A stretch of DNA of 64,000 nucleotides from Sciurus carolinensis. Its lineage: Eukaryota > Chordata > Mammalia > Rodentia > Sciuridae. The position numbers and the translations under genes were made by a program. Of the stretch, positions 1 to 12,831 are shown one piece after another (the stretch's first letter is position 1; each line of letters opens with the position of its first letter). A model generated the notes under the pieces. It had not been told where the DNA came from. It worked only from the letters and a program-made list of their open reading frames with translations, and did no database searches. The stretch covers positions 75,223,440-75,287,439 of the forward strand of contig NC_062232.1 of assembly GCF_902686445.1 (NCBI RefSeq), in the 5' to 3' direction.

Positions 1-917
1 GGCTATTGTGAATGGGGTAGTTTTTCTAATTTCTCTTTCAATTTATTTTTCACTGATCTATAATAATGCATTTGATTTATAGGTGTTGATTTTATATCTT
101 GCTCCTATGTGAAACAATTTAATCATTCTAGAAATTTTCTCATGAATTTTTTGGCCCTTCTAAATATAGAAACATGTCATTGGCAAATAGTGATAGTTTG
201 AGTTCTTTTCCTATTTGTAATCCTTTTCTTTCTTTCTTTTGTCCAATTGCTTGGACTAGAGTTTCAAGGACGATATTCAATAAAAGTGGTGAAAGAGGGC
301 ATCTTTCTCTTTTTCCAGTTCTTAGAGGAAATGCTTTCAATTTTTCTCCATTTAGAATGACATTGTCCTTCAGTTTAGCATATATAGCTTTTCAAATGTT
401 GAGATATTTTCCTCCTATCACTAGTTTTTCTCCTGTTTTGAACATAAAGGGGTGCTGTACTTTGTCAAATGTCTTTTCTGTATTTGTTGAGGTAATCATG
501 TGATTCTTGTTTTAAGTCTATTGATGTGATGAATTACGTTTATTGATTTCTGTATGTTGAACCAACTGTGTCCCTGGGGAGAACCCCACTTGATCATGGT
601 GCACTATCCTTTTAATGTTTTTGTATGCAATTTGCCAGACTTTTATTGAGAATTTTTGCATCTAGGTTCATCGTGGTTATTGATCTAAAGTGTTCTTCCC
701 TTGATGTGTCTTTGTCTGGTTTTGATATGAGGGTGATGCTAGCTTCATAGAATGAGTTTGGAAGAGTGACCTCTTTGTCTGTTTCCTGGAATAATTTGAG
801 GAGTATTGGTGATAATTCTTCTTTAAATGTTTTATAGAACTTGGTGAGTGTCTGTTCCTTGGTTTTTCTGGTTAGTAGGCTTCTGATGTCATCTTATATT
901 TCATTGCTTGAAATTGA
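1..917 (-). pseudogene. L1-1 ORF2 reverse-transcriptase fragment (dead)
   Basis: This is an ORF2p fragment on the minus strand covering the RT fingers and palm. The region before the catalytic box reads [20 protein letters not shown], close to the better-preserved L1 copies in this window. The catalytic box at 176-187 reads FAND instead of FADD, so the second metal-binding aspartate is lost and this copy cannot be an active RT. Frameshifts break the reading frame elsewhere. ORF2p of intact L1s nicks DNA and copies its own RNA at the target site. Here only a relic remains, and it continues off the left edge. Confidence 0.85.
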
Positions 918-924
918 CCTTCAA

Positions 925-2380
925 TAATAGAATCCATTGACAAGACAGTAGAAGAAATGCCAGAGAAGGAGTTTAGAATGTCCATAGTTAAATTGATCCA
1001 TGACATAAAGGATGATGTAAGGAGTGAAATCAGAGATAAAATTTAGTAGGTGAAAGATCACTTCAATAAAGAGATAGAGATTCTAAGAAGAAATCATGCA
1101 GAAATCCTGTAAAGGAAGAAATCAATAAACCAAATTGTAGAGACATGTTTAAGTAGCCCTAAGATGGCAGCTGGCGTTGAGCCAAGAGGTGGCACATTAG
1201 TTAACACGGCATGATCTACCTTTTGCCTGATTTGTTAATGTCTCCTCTGCGCTTTAATTGGTACCGTGGCACATGCTCCAACCATGCTACTTAATCCTAA
1301 GCTGATTGGCTGCATTAGGGTATATAAGACATTTTCTTCACCTGGGAGGAGATCGCAGATCGCAGATCGCAGAACGTGGGACTAAAGCCACACCTCTGGG
1401 TCACAGGTTGCAGGATGCAGGCTGCACACCACACACCTCACCCTGCACCTCCAAGAAGTGACTCACCTCTAAGAAGCAGACCTCTGAAAGTGTAGCACCT
1501 CTAAAATTAAGCAAAGCCTCTCTTCCTCTAAGCAAAGCCTCTCTTCCTCTATAAACTAGCAAATAAGCAAGTAAGCAAGGAAGTAACCCAGATAAAGATA
1601 ATAAAACTAGTTCGTTCCCAGTCCACCTCTGATAAATTCCAGCAGGATTGTTGCTGTGGGCGGCAACAACAAATTAAAGATTCAATGGAAGGCATGTCCA
1701 ACTGACTAGACCAGTTGGAAGATAGATTCTCATGCAATGGAGGAAAAATATATAATTTTGAAAATAAAGTTGACCATGAAGAGAAAATGTTAAGAAACCA
1801 TGAACAGAAGTTCAAAGAAATACAGGATAACATGAAAAAAATAAACAACATTTATTGGGATAGATGAAGGCACAGAGATACAAACCAAAGTAATGCACAA
1901 TCTTTTCAATAAAATAATATCAGATAATTTCCTAAAACTAAAGATTAAAGTGGAAAATCAAATACAAGAGACATATAGGACCCCAAATGCACAAAATTAA
2001 AAGAGACCACACCAAGGCACATTGTAATAAAAATGCCTAACATACAGAGAAAAAATATTTCGGATTATATTTAGGGGACAACCAGTTCTGATCTCAGCTG
2101 ATTTCTGAACCCAGAATCTCAGGGAATAACATATACCAAGCTCTGAAAAAATGGATGCCAAGAAAGAATCATATTCAGAAAAATTAAGCTTCAGATTTGA
2201 AAATGAAATTGAAACCTTCCATGAAACTTAAAAATTAAAAGAATTCACAACCAGAAAGCCTGCACTACAAAACAACTCAACAAAATATTCCATGAAGATG
2301 AAAAGAAAAAAAAAGTGAAAACCAGTAAAGGGAGGAACAACACTAAAGGAATAGTCAATCAAAGGAGAAACTAATACAAA
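925..2380 (+). pseudogene. L1-1 ORF1 remnant in the inverted segment, split by a solo LTR
   Basis: The sequence matches L1 ORF1 as seen elsewhere in the window: an EEMPEKEFRMS-like stretch near 955, then a K-rich coiled coil, the 'ESITNR..HLEDRTSDIEDK'-type region after the LTR, and the C-terminal nucleic-acid-binding domain around 2000-2330. Multiple stops and frameshifts destroy the frame. Intact ORF1p is a trimeric RNA chaperone that coats L1 RNA. The 533-bp LTR at 1136-1668 interrupts the coiled-coil part. Confidence 0.75.
1136..1668 (+). mobile_element. Solo LTR of an ERVK-like family (copy 1)
   Basis: The 533-bp block begins TGTAGAGACATG and ends GGCGGCAACA, interrupting L1-1 ORF1. The flanks are CCAAAT and ACAAAT, an imperfect 6-bp target duplication. 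A TATA-like GGTATATAAG lies at about 1319. The 3' half (CACACCTC, AGCAAAGCCTCTCTTCC repeats, TTGTTGCTGTGGGCGGCAACA) matches LTRs at 12076-12831 and 50177-51012. No internal retroviral sequence is present, so it is a recombined solo LTR. The 5' part differs from the two other copies, suggesting an older or sub-family member. ERVK assignment rests on the 6-bp duplication and is tentative. Confidence 0.75.
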
Positions 2381-2394
2381 TTAAAAATGAGAAA

Positions 2395-3698
2395 TAAACC
2401 AAAATGACAAAGAATTCAAATCCCAATAATAACTTAAATTAAATGGACTAAATTCATCAATCAAAAGACATAGACTGCCAGATTGGATTGAAAAATAAGA
2501 CCAATAACACTATATGCTGTCTCTAAGAGACTCATATCATAGGCAAAGACATCCACATACTGAAGGTGAAAGGATGGGGAAAAAACCTATCACTCACATG
2601 AATTGCATAAACAAGCAGGGGTTTATATCCTCATATCAGATAAATTGGATTTCAAGTCAAAGTTAACTAGAAGGGACAAAGAAGGACATTTCATATGGCT
2701 TAAAGTAATTAAATATCAAGAGGACATAAAAAGTGTAAGTATTTATGCCCCAAACAATAGAGCATCTACATACATAAAAAAAAAAAAACCCTTCTTGATT
2801 TCAAGAATCAACTACCACAAAACAATAACATTGGGTGACACTAACACAACTCTCTTACCACTGGATAGATCCTCCAAACAAAAATTAAACAAGGAAATTA
2901 TGGAACTAAATCATGCAACTGATAATTTAAACTTAAAGGACATATATGTAATATTTCATCCATCAATGATCAAATACACTTTCTTTTCAGTAGCACACAG
3001 ATCCTTCTCTAAAATAGACCATATCTTATGCCACAAAGCAACTCTTCACAAATACAAAAAAAAAAAATAGAGATAATACCCTGTATTCTATCAGATAATA
3101 ATGGAATGAAATTAGTAATCAATGAAAAAATAAATAATAGAAGCTACTCTAACACTTAGACATAATAATACACTATTAAATGACCAATGGATAGCAGAAG
3201 AAATCAAGGATAAAATTAAAAAGTACTTAGAAATAAATGAGAATAGTGACAAAACATATCAAAATCTCTGGGACACTATGAAGGCATTGCTAAGAGGAAT
3301 GTTCATTGGATTGAATTCATTCATTAAAAGAATAGAAAGTCAATGAATAAATGACCTAACATTACTTCTCAAGGCCCCAAGTAAAAGAAGAACAAATCAA
3401 CACTAAACACAATAGAAAACAGGAAATAATTAAAATCAGAGCTGAAATTAATGAAACTGAAACAAAAGAAACAGTTCAAATACTTGAAAAAACAGAAAGT
3501 TAGTTCTTTGAAAAAAATAACTAAAATTGATATACCTTTAGCCACACTAACAAAGAGAAAGAGAAAACTCAAACTACTAAATTTCATGATTAAAAAGGAA
3601 ATATTACAACAGATACTACTGAAATACAAAAGATAATCAAAATTTTTTTCAAAAATTTATACTCCAATAAAATAGAAATTCTTGAAGATATTGATGAA
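2395..3698 (+). pseudogene. L1-1 ORF2 N-terminal endonuclease remnant
   Basis: This is plus-strand homology to the L1 ORF2 apurinic-like endonuclease and the linker that follows. The longest open stretch (2603-3067) contains YAPNN, a GDTN box where intact copies read [17 protein letters not shown] and the [11 protein letters not shown] motif. Upstream is a degraded version of the [14 protein letters not shown] start. Frameshifts and stops occur on both sides. Homology ends near 3698 in the LEDIN region, which is the outer edge of the inverted segment of L1-1. Confidence 0.75.
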
Positions 3699-3699
3699 T

Positions 3700-6600
3700 T
3701 ACAGATTTTCTATTTCTCATGGTTAATTTTATTCACAGAGTTGACCAACATCCTTCATGATTTTTTACTACATAGCACTGACTTTAAAGCAGTCAGCACT
3801 TTTAATTATGTATTCATTTGAAATAACCACAATATATTTTTTTCTAAATTTCAATAGAATTAAGAAGAGAAATAGAATTAAGGATACTATTTAATTTATA
3901 AATTAAGACATTTAAATCTAAAATAAATAAACATAAATAAATAAATAATGTTCCATAGTCATAAGGAGTATTTTGGTGAAAGAACTCAGGTTAGACTCAA
4001 ACTCTTTATGATTCAGAGAAGTTTGTGGATAACACTGTGATCCAATGTTAAAACTGAATTAAATCCTTGGTGGTAAAAGCAATGAATTCTGTATACTGGA
4101 TTAAGACATCTATATTGTCTGCATATTTTACATATTGCTGTACAAATAGACTTTAAAATAATGAATGCAAGAATTATATCTTATATTTTATTTCTTTACA
4201 AATTACTCATCTTACCTGGCACTGTATATACCTGGAACACAATAAATAATTTGTTGTATTAGAGTGAACTGCAAACTTGTGTCATTATTTCCATATATTG
4301 TATTTGATGTGTAATTTAATGAATGGCTATCACACTGTATTAAAAAGGAATAAAAAAATTTCATTATTTGGGGCCATATGTTAACCAATGATTGGAAATG
4401 CTGTGAATAAACATCAGCATTCACTCTTGGGATCCAAAAATGTATTAGTTTTAAAAGTATTTATGCTTAAGAATGGAAAATTTCATTATATTATTAGATT
4501 TAACAGATTTTTTTACTTTACAAGCCTAGGCATACAACAAGGCCTTCCATATGACATTTAAAATTAGTTGAGATATTAGTCCTCTTTAAAATCCAGTTCA
4601 GAGATTCTTTCCTAAATTCTTGGCAGAAAGGAACAATTCTTTCTTCTTATGTATCCCACAGGATACAGTTCAATTGTGACAGGTTCTACTTATTCTATAT
4701 TTATGTGTTTATTTATTCCACAGCAATATTTTGAAGATAGGAGTGAACCATGGGTTTGTGATCTCAGTGCATAAAATGGTAGTCACTGTTTTTGAATGGC
4801 AAGCTTAATTTAAAGAGGAACATGTATGTGCATATGTGTGTATTTATGTGAATATTCATGTGACTCCTACGAGTGTATGAAGCAAATTAAAAGACACTGC
4901 CTACAAAGTATAATCACTGCTTAATACATACTTCAAGCAGTATTCCCTAATCATAAATCAACAGGCTTCATATAAAAATAATTAAACTGCTGAGGTGACC
5001 CAAGTATTTATCCATGAATCAATTTTTCACAAGCCTATAAACTTAGGAAATAGATCAATGTACTTAATTAACAAATCAGTTTATTAAAGGCACAAGCAGT
5101 CTACTAACTAAATAAATATTCTTATAAAGAAGACAGTGAAAAAAATAGTGAGAAATGGAATTAACTGTTGTGTGACATTTTGATTGTACAGATGGAGTGG
5201 CAATTATTTGTGCTGACTCAACAAAATTGTGACAAAGATATTAGTCTTATTAAAGAGACACTATTCTTCCATATCTCATAGCCGAATTTTATTTCTTCAT
5301 TTTCTAAGACATCAGGGCTCTCTTCCCTGCTTTTTGTTTGTTTGTTTGTTTTCATTTTGTTTAACCAAGACCTTACCATCAACTCCAAATCCAATAAAAG
5401 ACCTCCTGCAGAACCGCCCTGCCTCACTTTCCATTACTTTATGTCCCTATTTTATCTGTTAAGAGTGGTATTCCAAGTTCCAGTAGTATCCTCAGGTTCC
5501 AAGAATTCACAATTTTATATAATTCTCTCAGTAGAAATTAGGTCACACACATTTAAGAGTTTTTATATAAAGACCTTGACAAGAAGATGTTAGTAGGAGT
5601 ATTACTCCTACTAGTAGTATTATATAAGATCATTTTAAATGTCCTTATATTTGAATTGTTTTTTTTTTCAGTTGTTAAATGAATTTAATGAAGCCTTCTG
5701 TAAAGCATTTTTATAAGAATGAGAAGGGATTATATATAAATGTGTGTATAAAAAATATATATATGTATATGTACATATTCAAGCATACAATTTTGTGCAG
5801 GACCCAGTGTATTGTAAATACTATTCCTCCTTCCTCTAATAAACTGAATTTTAGTTATTTGGTAGAACATCAAGTAACCACTATGTAAATGTCTATACTG
5901 CTCCCTTTTCCTTGTTATAATGTAGAAATTTTCTCTTTGGTTCTGTGATAAGGAGATTAAATATGTCTATCAAAGGCAATGCTTCCACTACATATAGTAA
6001 TTTTGGATCATAATCTTCATTGCACCATGAAACATGTTTAAAATTATCTGAAAATGGGGTTCCAAGTTTTATAAAATTTTAAATGCATAATGTACTATAT
6101 CCCTCTTTGGAGAGTTACAATGCATATTAGCCTGAAGTAAGTATAGTATCTATCTATACCAAAATACAGTATATATACAGTTTGTACAGATATATATGCA
6201 ATTTAACTTTGTTGCAGTCAATTTTTTCAAAATTTCTTTCATTTGAAGCTTTTGATAGAGAAAATGTTTTAGATATATTAGTTAAGATTATAAGTCACTG
6301 AAGAAAAGAAAAAGATAAAACAGAAATTTGTTTATGCCTCTGCTAATAGTACTGATGTAGGGAGTCTGGATATAATACAGTGGTTTTGTTCCTGGAATTT
6401 TTACAGAGAACAAGTATCATTCTATCTTATTCTGTCAATCTTAGTATAGAGTTCAACTTATAGTAAATGTGATTGCCATAAATCTTCCCATCATGGTGAT
6501 TCTCTATCCTATAGAGAAATAAAGGGAAAGGGAAATAAATTCCTTTTCCTTTAAAGTACATGATCCACAAGTGATACACCTTCTTAGACATGAAAACAAG

Positions 6601-7329
6601 CTACAAAGGAGTCTAAGAAATGTATTCTTTATTCTTTGTGTGTCAAGATAAAACTGGACAGTTCAATTTTTAAAGGAATAAAGAGAATGGGAATTTGTGA
6701 ATAACCACTATTTTGAGCTATAGGAATAGATTGTTTCAATAATACTGTTTCTGGGGAAAGTATATTAAAAAGATTGAGAATATAGTAATTTGGTTGTCTT
6801 TATCTATCCCTAAGATACCCATGCAACCTATCTCCATAAAGGAACATAGTGTTCATATCAATTATCTCAAAATAATTATACTTGTTTCTGAACTGTCCCT
6901 CTTTTGATTTAGTCCCACTACGGTTGATTATTTTTGGGCTAATCTGACACTTCCATTAACTCTACAATTGCCTTTTGGGTTCATTGTTTGCACTTGTTTA
7001 TTTCTGCTTCTCACTATCACTGACATTACTGCTCCTCAATATGACAATAGCTGTGACTGGTTGAGAATATTAGACCTACCAGCTTTTCTCAGAACTTAAA
7101 CCTGTTCCAAGTTTGCTCTCATGGACCTAATTTCTAGCCTTCTGGACAAGTTGCCTAATACCCTGCAAAGGAAAGTACACAGACAGCATATGCTCATTAA
7201 TATTTACTTGTATCAGAAAATTTTAAAGCTTTTCAAGAAATCTCAAGGTTGGAAGGAACCTTAAAGACATTTTAGTCCAATATCCACTTTGTGAATGATC
7301 ACCACAATCAAGCTAATTAACATATATAT
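3700..7329. other. AT-rich intergenic DNA, no gene seen
   Basis: I see no coding region, RNA gene or recognisable transposon in this stretch. Short open frames lack codon structure or homology I know. A (TAAA)n-like tract lies at about 3920-3950, and an AT-rich run at about 5745-5775. Old, unrecognisably diverged repeats are likely. Confidence 0.5.
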
Positions 7330-7960
7330 CATCCCATAAGGTTACCAAGGTGTGTATGTGTGGTAAGAGCACTTAAGATCTATAGTTTTAGCAAATTTTG
7401 AGTATACAATATAGTGTAGTTCACTATAGGTAGTTGTTATGCTATACAATAGATCTTCAGAATTGATTCATCTTACGTAACTGAAACTTTATGTCCACTT
7501 TAAAAGCTCCCTGTTTCTTCCCAGTTACAGTACCTGGCAAAAACCATTTTGATCTACTTTCATGATTTTGACTATTTTGGATTGCACATATAAGTTAAAT
7601 CATGCAATATTTGTCTTTCTGTGACTGGCTTATTGCATTCTAGTATAATATCCTCCAGACTCATTCATGTCATTACAAAAATAAGGATTTCATTCCCTTT
7701 TGAATCTCAATATTTATCTCTCTCTTTCTCTTTCTCTCTCTCTCTAAATATGTAATAAATATGTAAAAGTATCTATATATTAGATATATAAAATCATCTA
7801 TATAGATATATGAAGATATCTTTACCTGTATAGACATCATCTACTTATATATAGATCTGTATATAGATACGTAGATTCTATCTCTAAAACTATATATAGA
7901 TCTATATAGAGATAGAAATATCTATACATATTTCCCTACGTATGTGTGTGTGTGTATGCA

Positions 7961-7991
<31 letters not shown>

Positions 7992-9240
7992 ATGAGAGAG
8001 AGAGAGAACATGTTTATCAATTCAAATGTTAGAGAACACTTTGGTTGTTTTCACATCTTCAGTATTTTGAGTAATACTATAGTGAACATGGAAATTCAGA
8101 TGTCTCTTTGACATGCTGATTTCATTTACATTGTAACTAGACCCAGAAATGGAATTGCTGAATGGCACAGTAGTTTTACATTTTAATTTTTTGATAAAAT
8201 TTCATAATCTTTTACAAAACAGCTATACCAATTCACATCCCCACTACTTTACAAGGGTTCTTTTTTGTTCATACCCTTTAGAGTATCTGTTATATCTTGA
8301 CTTTTTGATTATAGCTGTTTTAAAAGGTGGGAGACAATATCTCATTGTGGTTTTGACTTTCATTTCTCTTATAACTAGTGAAGTGGAAGATCTTTTTATA
8401 TGTTTGTTGCCCATTTGCATGTCATTTTTTTGAGAAATGTCTCTTCAGGCCCTTTGCCCATTTTAAATTAGGTTTATGTTTTATATATGGATGTATGTAT
8501 TGATATAGTTATTGATTTATGAATTCTTTTATAATTTGCATACTAATCCCTTATCAAATATACTGTTTATAAATATCTTTCCCATTCAATAGTTTACCTA
8601 TTCAATTTGTTTATTAGTTCCTTTAGTGTGCCAGCTGAAGCTTTTAAGTTGGATGCAATTCCACTTGTCAATCTTTGGTTTTGTTGTTTGTGTTTCTGGT
8701 ATCATATCAAAAAAATTTATTGTTCAGATGAAAGTTAAGTGGTTTTTCTTTTTTGGTAATATCATGATTTCTGGTCTTATGTTTAAATATTTAAGCCATT
8801 TAGCATTGATTTTTGTATATAGTATGAGATCAAGGTGTAGTTTAATTCTTACGGATATGGATATCCAATTTTTCTAGGACCATTTTTTCAAGAGACCATT
8901 CTTTCCCATTCTGCATTCTTGAAATTTTCATTGAAGATTAATTAAACATATTGTAAATATTTAATTATATGCTCTCCTTTCTGTTTCATTGGTATGCTTT
9001 AAATTCTTTGACATTACCATAGTATTTTGATTACTGAAAAGTGCAATATATTATGAAATTAGAAAATATAATGCTTCCCATTTCTTTTGTTTTTATTTTT
9101 TCTTAGTATCACTTTGGGCATTTGGTGTTTTTTGTTGTTCCATGTGAATTTTTGGAATATTTTTCCCTATTTTTTTAATAATGCCACTGGGATTTTGATA
9201 GGTGTATTTAGAAATTCTTGGGGTAACCCCACTACTTATA
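7330..9240 (-). mobile_element. Old L1 (L1M-like) 3' fragment, antisense
   Basis: The text follows the reverse complement of an ancient L1 3'UTR and distal ORF2. Landmarks are the 'catgattttgactattttgg' region near 7560, 'actggcttattgcattctag' near 7625, and 'agaaatggaattgctgaatgg' near 8143. It ends in the ORF2 region around 9230 ('attcttgggg'). High divergence and many indels mark it as far older than L1-A or L1-C. Microsatellites have expanded inside it at 7715-8006. Confidence 0.65.
7715..8006. repeat. Compound microsatellite: (TC)n, (ATCTATA)n-like, (TG)n, (GA)n
   Basis: A CT-rich run at about 7717-7745 is followed by interrupted ATAGATATAT-type repeats (about 7780-7925), then a TG run (about 7940-7990) and a short GA run (7993-8006). 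It lies inside an antisense L1 remnant. Confidence 0.85.
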
Positions 9241-11165
9241 TAGTACACATCATAATTGTGGTCTTATAGCATCTATTAGTGGATCCAAAGGTAAGACCCA
9301 TACTCCAATACTAGCTTAAAGCCATGCATAGCTATTAAAGACACTTCTTTACATAACATTTGTTTCTAATTGAAAAGTGATTATTTCTTGTTTGTTTCTT
9401 TGTTTGGTTTAGTTTTTATTTCCATGGTTAATTCAATAATAATGTAGTGTAATGTCAGTCCTAATACCTATATAGAGTTTTAAAGGCTCAATGAAGAGGC
9501 AGAAATAGGAACTATTGAACTGGGGAAAATGGAGTGATTTAAATCTTTGGTAAAGAAGATGTCTAGCAGAATCAAAAAGGCACTTACTGAAGGTAAAGTT
9601 ACATAAGTTTGAGATGAGGTTATATATATATGAATATGAGAGAAATTATAAAAAAAGTTTTTTACTTTAAATTTTGAGAATATTAGGAATTGGTTATAAA
9701 TTAATTTTTATAAATCATTCATTCTTTCATTTCATTACTTGTTTGGTTTGTCATTTTGGCTGGAGTAAGTACAAGTCTTTAATTTTGTAACACTTTGTAT
9801 TGCTAGAATAAAGTGCATGGGAGACAGCATGAATCGAATTAGACAGAATTATGGTGAGATCAACTATATGTCTAATACAGGGGTAGGATGACTTTTTCTG
9901 TTTCTTATAAGATTTCAAGCCTTATGCCTTAAAATTAACAGAGGGTTAGCATTTCCAAATTGAGCTAATTAATAGTCCCTAATGTCAAGTTGTAGCATAC
10001 TTTTCCGGGGTAAAATGATAGCTCCTAATATCAAGTGACAGTACGTTTTTCCTTTATGTCTTTGAACTAGTAGATTTCAGATTATGGTTTCTGTCCCTAA
10101 CTTTGGATCTGCCTTAGGACAAAAGTCAGTTTAGTCTTGCAGAAAATCTGTGAAATCAGGTTCATGGTATCTGAGTTCAAAGTATCCATAATCCAAAAAA
10201 AGGTTCTAATTTTTGAATTTATTAAGGATCTACCATAGCACTTTATGTCCTTAAAATAGGCTTAACAAATTTCATGAACACTTTTCAATGCTTAATTAGG
10301 TATGTTGTTATAGATTCCAAGAAAAATTAAATTTTATTTACCATTCATATTTATTCACATTGTTAATTATCCAAAGAAATTAGTAACCTTTCAAAATTCA
10401 AAAAGTACATCTTTTCATGTTTCTTGAATACTTCTGCATGAGTAAGATAACCCATTTATTTATAATCATTGTATTATAACTGCATCTTAACTATTATTAA
10501 AGATTTTATTTGTAGATATTCAATATCACTACACTTTCCATATTGATAAAATTTAGTTAACCTTTTCCTACAGTTTGAAACATAGATACAAAATTGATAA
10601 TATCCTAGAACTACCCTGAAGATTTTACAAAGAAGTACATTCTTACCTAATGGAAATTACTTTCATGTGAAGTTACATTGCCTGGAAGAGGAGGTGAATG
10701 AAAACTGAACAATCCTAATAAAAGGCAATAAGTCCATTTCATTTTAAATTCTTCCACAATATTAATTTCTTAGAAGTGCAAAATGAGTAGAAAGATTCAT
10801 GGCAGAATTTATTGGTTTCTACAAGCACTAATACAAATTTCTTCTTTCTTAGAAATAAAACTGTGAGAAAAAATATGTCAATTCTTGTAAAGAAGGCTCT
10901 AGAAAGCAACTACACAGAAAACAAAAAAAAATAGATAACATAAGTAAAAGTACATATATACTTTTTTAGTTCTTAGAATATCTAAAATATCAGTTTATTC
11001 TCATTTTCAATGTATTAGCACCAGATTGATCCAATATAGATATTTGTAATTATAAATTTTCAAATACAATAAGAATGTATGATAATCATGCAACACTACA
11101 CAGACATACAGGTTAATATATATTTCCTTTCTTTTAATATGATGTACAAATATGTAGCAAGAATC
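9241..11165. other. AT-rich intergenic DNA, no gene seen
   Basis: No coding region, RNA gene or transposon that I can name. Low-complexity AT tracts are common. Two similar short phrases ('taatgtcaagtt', 'taatatcaagtg') near 9980-10035 are too short to interpret. Confidence 0.45.
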
Positions 11166-11166
11166 T

Positions 11167-11375
11167 GTTTATTTTATTCATTTATTTTTGGTACCAGGGA
11201 TTGAACTCAGGAGCACTTGACCACTGAGTCACATCCCCAATCCTATTGTGTATTTTATTTAGAGACAGGGTCTCACTGAGTTGCTTACACCTCACTTTTG
11301 CTAAGGCTGGCTTTGACTCATGATCCTCCTGCATCAGCCTCCCAAGTTCCTGGGATTATAGGAAAGAACCTCTTT
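11167..11375 (-). mobile_element. B1-dID-type dimeric SINE, antisense
   Basis: On the plus strand the order is T-rich tail, the reverse complement of an ID unit ('gggattgaactcaggagcac...ccactgagtcacatccccaa'), then the reverse complement of a 7SL-derived B1 unit ('gagacagggtctcactgag...gatcctcctgcatcagcctc...gggattatag'). Fusion of a B1 monomer to an ID/tRNA-like monomer is the known B1-dID architecture of squirrels and related rodents. The copy is moderately diverged. Confidence 0.85.
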
Positions 11376-11766
11376 ATTTTTGATCCATTATACCAGGTAT
11401 CTTAAACTTGCTATGTTTATAATCTGTTTAATTTCTCAAAAATATTTCAAGGTACCTTGAACATTGATGTGGCTGACTTTAAGTCCTTTGTGTATAAACA
11501 GAGGAGTGGAATAGCTGGGTCAAATGGTGGATCCATTCCAAGTTTCCTGAGGAACCTCCATACTGCTTTCCAGAGTGGCTGCACCAATTTACAATTCCAA
11601 TAGCAATGTATGAGTGTACCTTTTTCCCCACATCCATGCCAACACTTTTATTGCTTGTGTTCTTGATAATAACTATTCTAATTGGAATGAGATGAAATCT
11701 TAGGGTGGTTTTAATTTGCATTTCTCTTATTACTAGAGATGATGAACACTTTTTCATATGTTTGTT

Positions 11767-12010
11767 TTTTTAAATTTATTTTTATTGTAAACAAATAGGA
11801 TACATCTTGTTTCTCTGTTTGTACATGAAGTAGAGGCATACCATTTGTGTAATCATACATTTACATAGGGTATTGGTGTTTGATTCATTCTGTTAGTTTT
11901 TCCTTCTCCCCACCCCTCCCATCCCTCTTTTCCCTCTATACAGTCCCTCCTTCCTCCATTCTTGCCCCCCTCTCACCCCCCATTATGTGTCATCATCCGC
12001 TTATCAGCAT
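11767..12010 (-). mobile_element. Short 5'-truncated L1 (3'UTR only) nested in L1-2
   Basis: The 244-bp insert starts with a T-rich run (reverse-complement poly(A)) and contains only the L1 3'UTR ('ggcataccatttgtgtaatc', the CT/CCC-rich stretch, 'cattatgtgtcatcatccgc'). It is flanked by CATATGTTTGTT (11755-11766) and CATATATTTGTT (12011-12022), a 12-bp duplication with one mismatch. Removing it restores continuous L1-2 ORF2 sequence. Confidence 0.85.
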
Positions 12011-12075
12011 CATATATTTGTTGATCACCTGTATATCTTCTTCTTTGAAGTATCTGCCAAGATCCTTAGCCCATT

Positions 12076-12831
12076 TGTTGGGGGCTATGCCATGCGGCCT
12101 ATGCCAAGATGGCACCTGGCAGCCAGCCAGAAGTTGTTTTGATCACATTGGCGGTGAGGAAGTCGGTTAACATAAACACACTCAGGAGCTTTATCATTGG
12201 CCATATTCAAGTGAGTCCATGCACACAATGTGTTCCCAAGTGCTCCTGCTCATGCCTGCTCATTTTGACCTTTGCCGTGATTGGGCAGCTGGCTCCTCAC
12301 CTGATCTTCACTTAACTGTCGTGACCCTACCCTCCACCTCTTGGAGGGAATATAAGTGGGCAGTAGGCAGAAGGCAAAAAGCAGTGGCAGAAGGTAGAAG
12401 GCAGATGGCAGATCGCAGAGTGGAGGACTAAGAACACACCTCTAGGTCGCAGATCACAGATCGCAGTACGTGGGACACACCACTAAGAAGCACCTCTGAT
12501 AGACAGCACCTTTAGCACGCACATCTAGCATGCACCTTTAGTTCACAGGATGCAGGACACACCTCTAAGAAGAAGCAGCAGAACTCTAAGAAGAAATAGA
12601 TCTCTGAAAGCGTAGCAAGCCTCTTTCTCTAAAACTCCCTCTCAAAGCCTCTCTTCCTCTAAAATCAAGGAAGCATCTCTTTCTCTATAAGCTAGAGAAT
12701 AAGCAAGCAAGCAAGGAAGCAGCTCAGGAATAGAAATAGTTTATTTCCAGTCCACCTCCGATAAATACCCATGAGATTTTTGCTGCAGGCGGTAACGAAT
12801 ATCCGCGGGATTGTTGCTGTGGGCGGCAACA
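12076..12831 (+). mobile_element. Solo LTR of an ERVK-like family (copy 2)
   Basis: The 756-bp block starts TGTTGGGGGCTATGCC and ends GGGCGGCAACA. The perfect 6-bp target duplication CCCATT lies at 12070-12075 and 12832-12837, inside L1-2. A TATA-like motif (GAATATAAG) sits at about 12348. The central part has AGCAGAAGGCAG-like and GCAGATCGCAG-like short repeats, followed by AAAGCCTCTCTTCCTC repeats shared with the copies at 1.1 and 50.2 kb. It has no internal viral genes. Open frames inside are fortuitous. Confidence 0.85.

Larger units (their letters stand above)
1..3700 (-). mobile_element. L1-1: minus-strand LINE-1 with inverted 5' segment, 3' end off-window
   Basis: Positions 1-917 read as L1 ORF2 on the minus strand. 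At about 918 the sequence switches to L1 ORF1 on the plus strand and runs through ORF1 into the start of ORF2, ending near 3698. The outer edge (ORF2 around the LEDIN motif) and the first base of the minus-strand part (ORF2 around SSNEIE) lie only about 60 bp apart in L1 coordinates. That is the geometry of twin priming: the inverted 5' cDNA is joined to the 3' cDNA with a small loss at the switch. The left target duplication lies outside the window, so it cannot be checked. The element is old, with many frameshifts, and is interrupted by a solo LTR at 1136-1668. Two separate L1 fragments remain possible but would need a coincidental fit. Confidence 0.8.

Noticed and set aside
9087..9269. 60-codon F/L/I-rich plus-strand frame that looks like a membrane peptide
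   Set aside because: It overlaps the end of an antisense old L1. T-rich antisense L1 text commonly gives hydrophobic frames.
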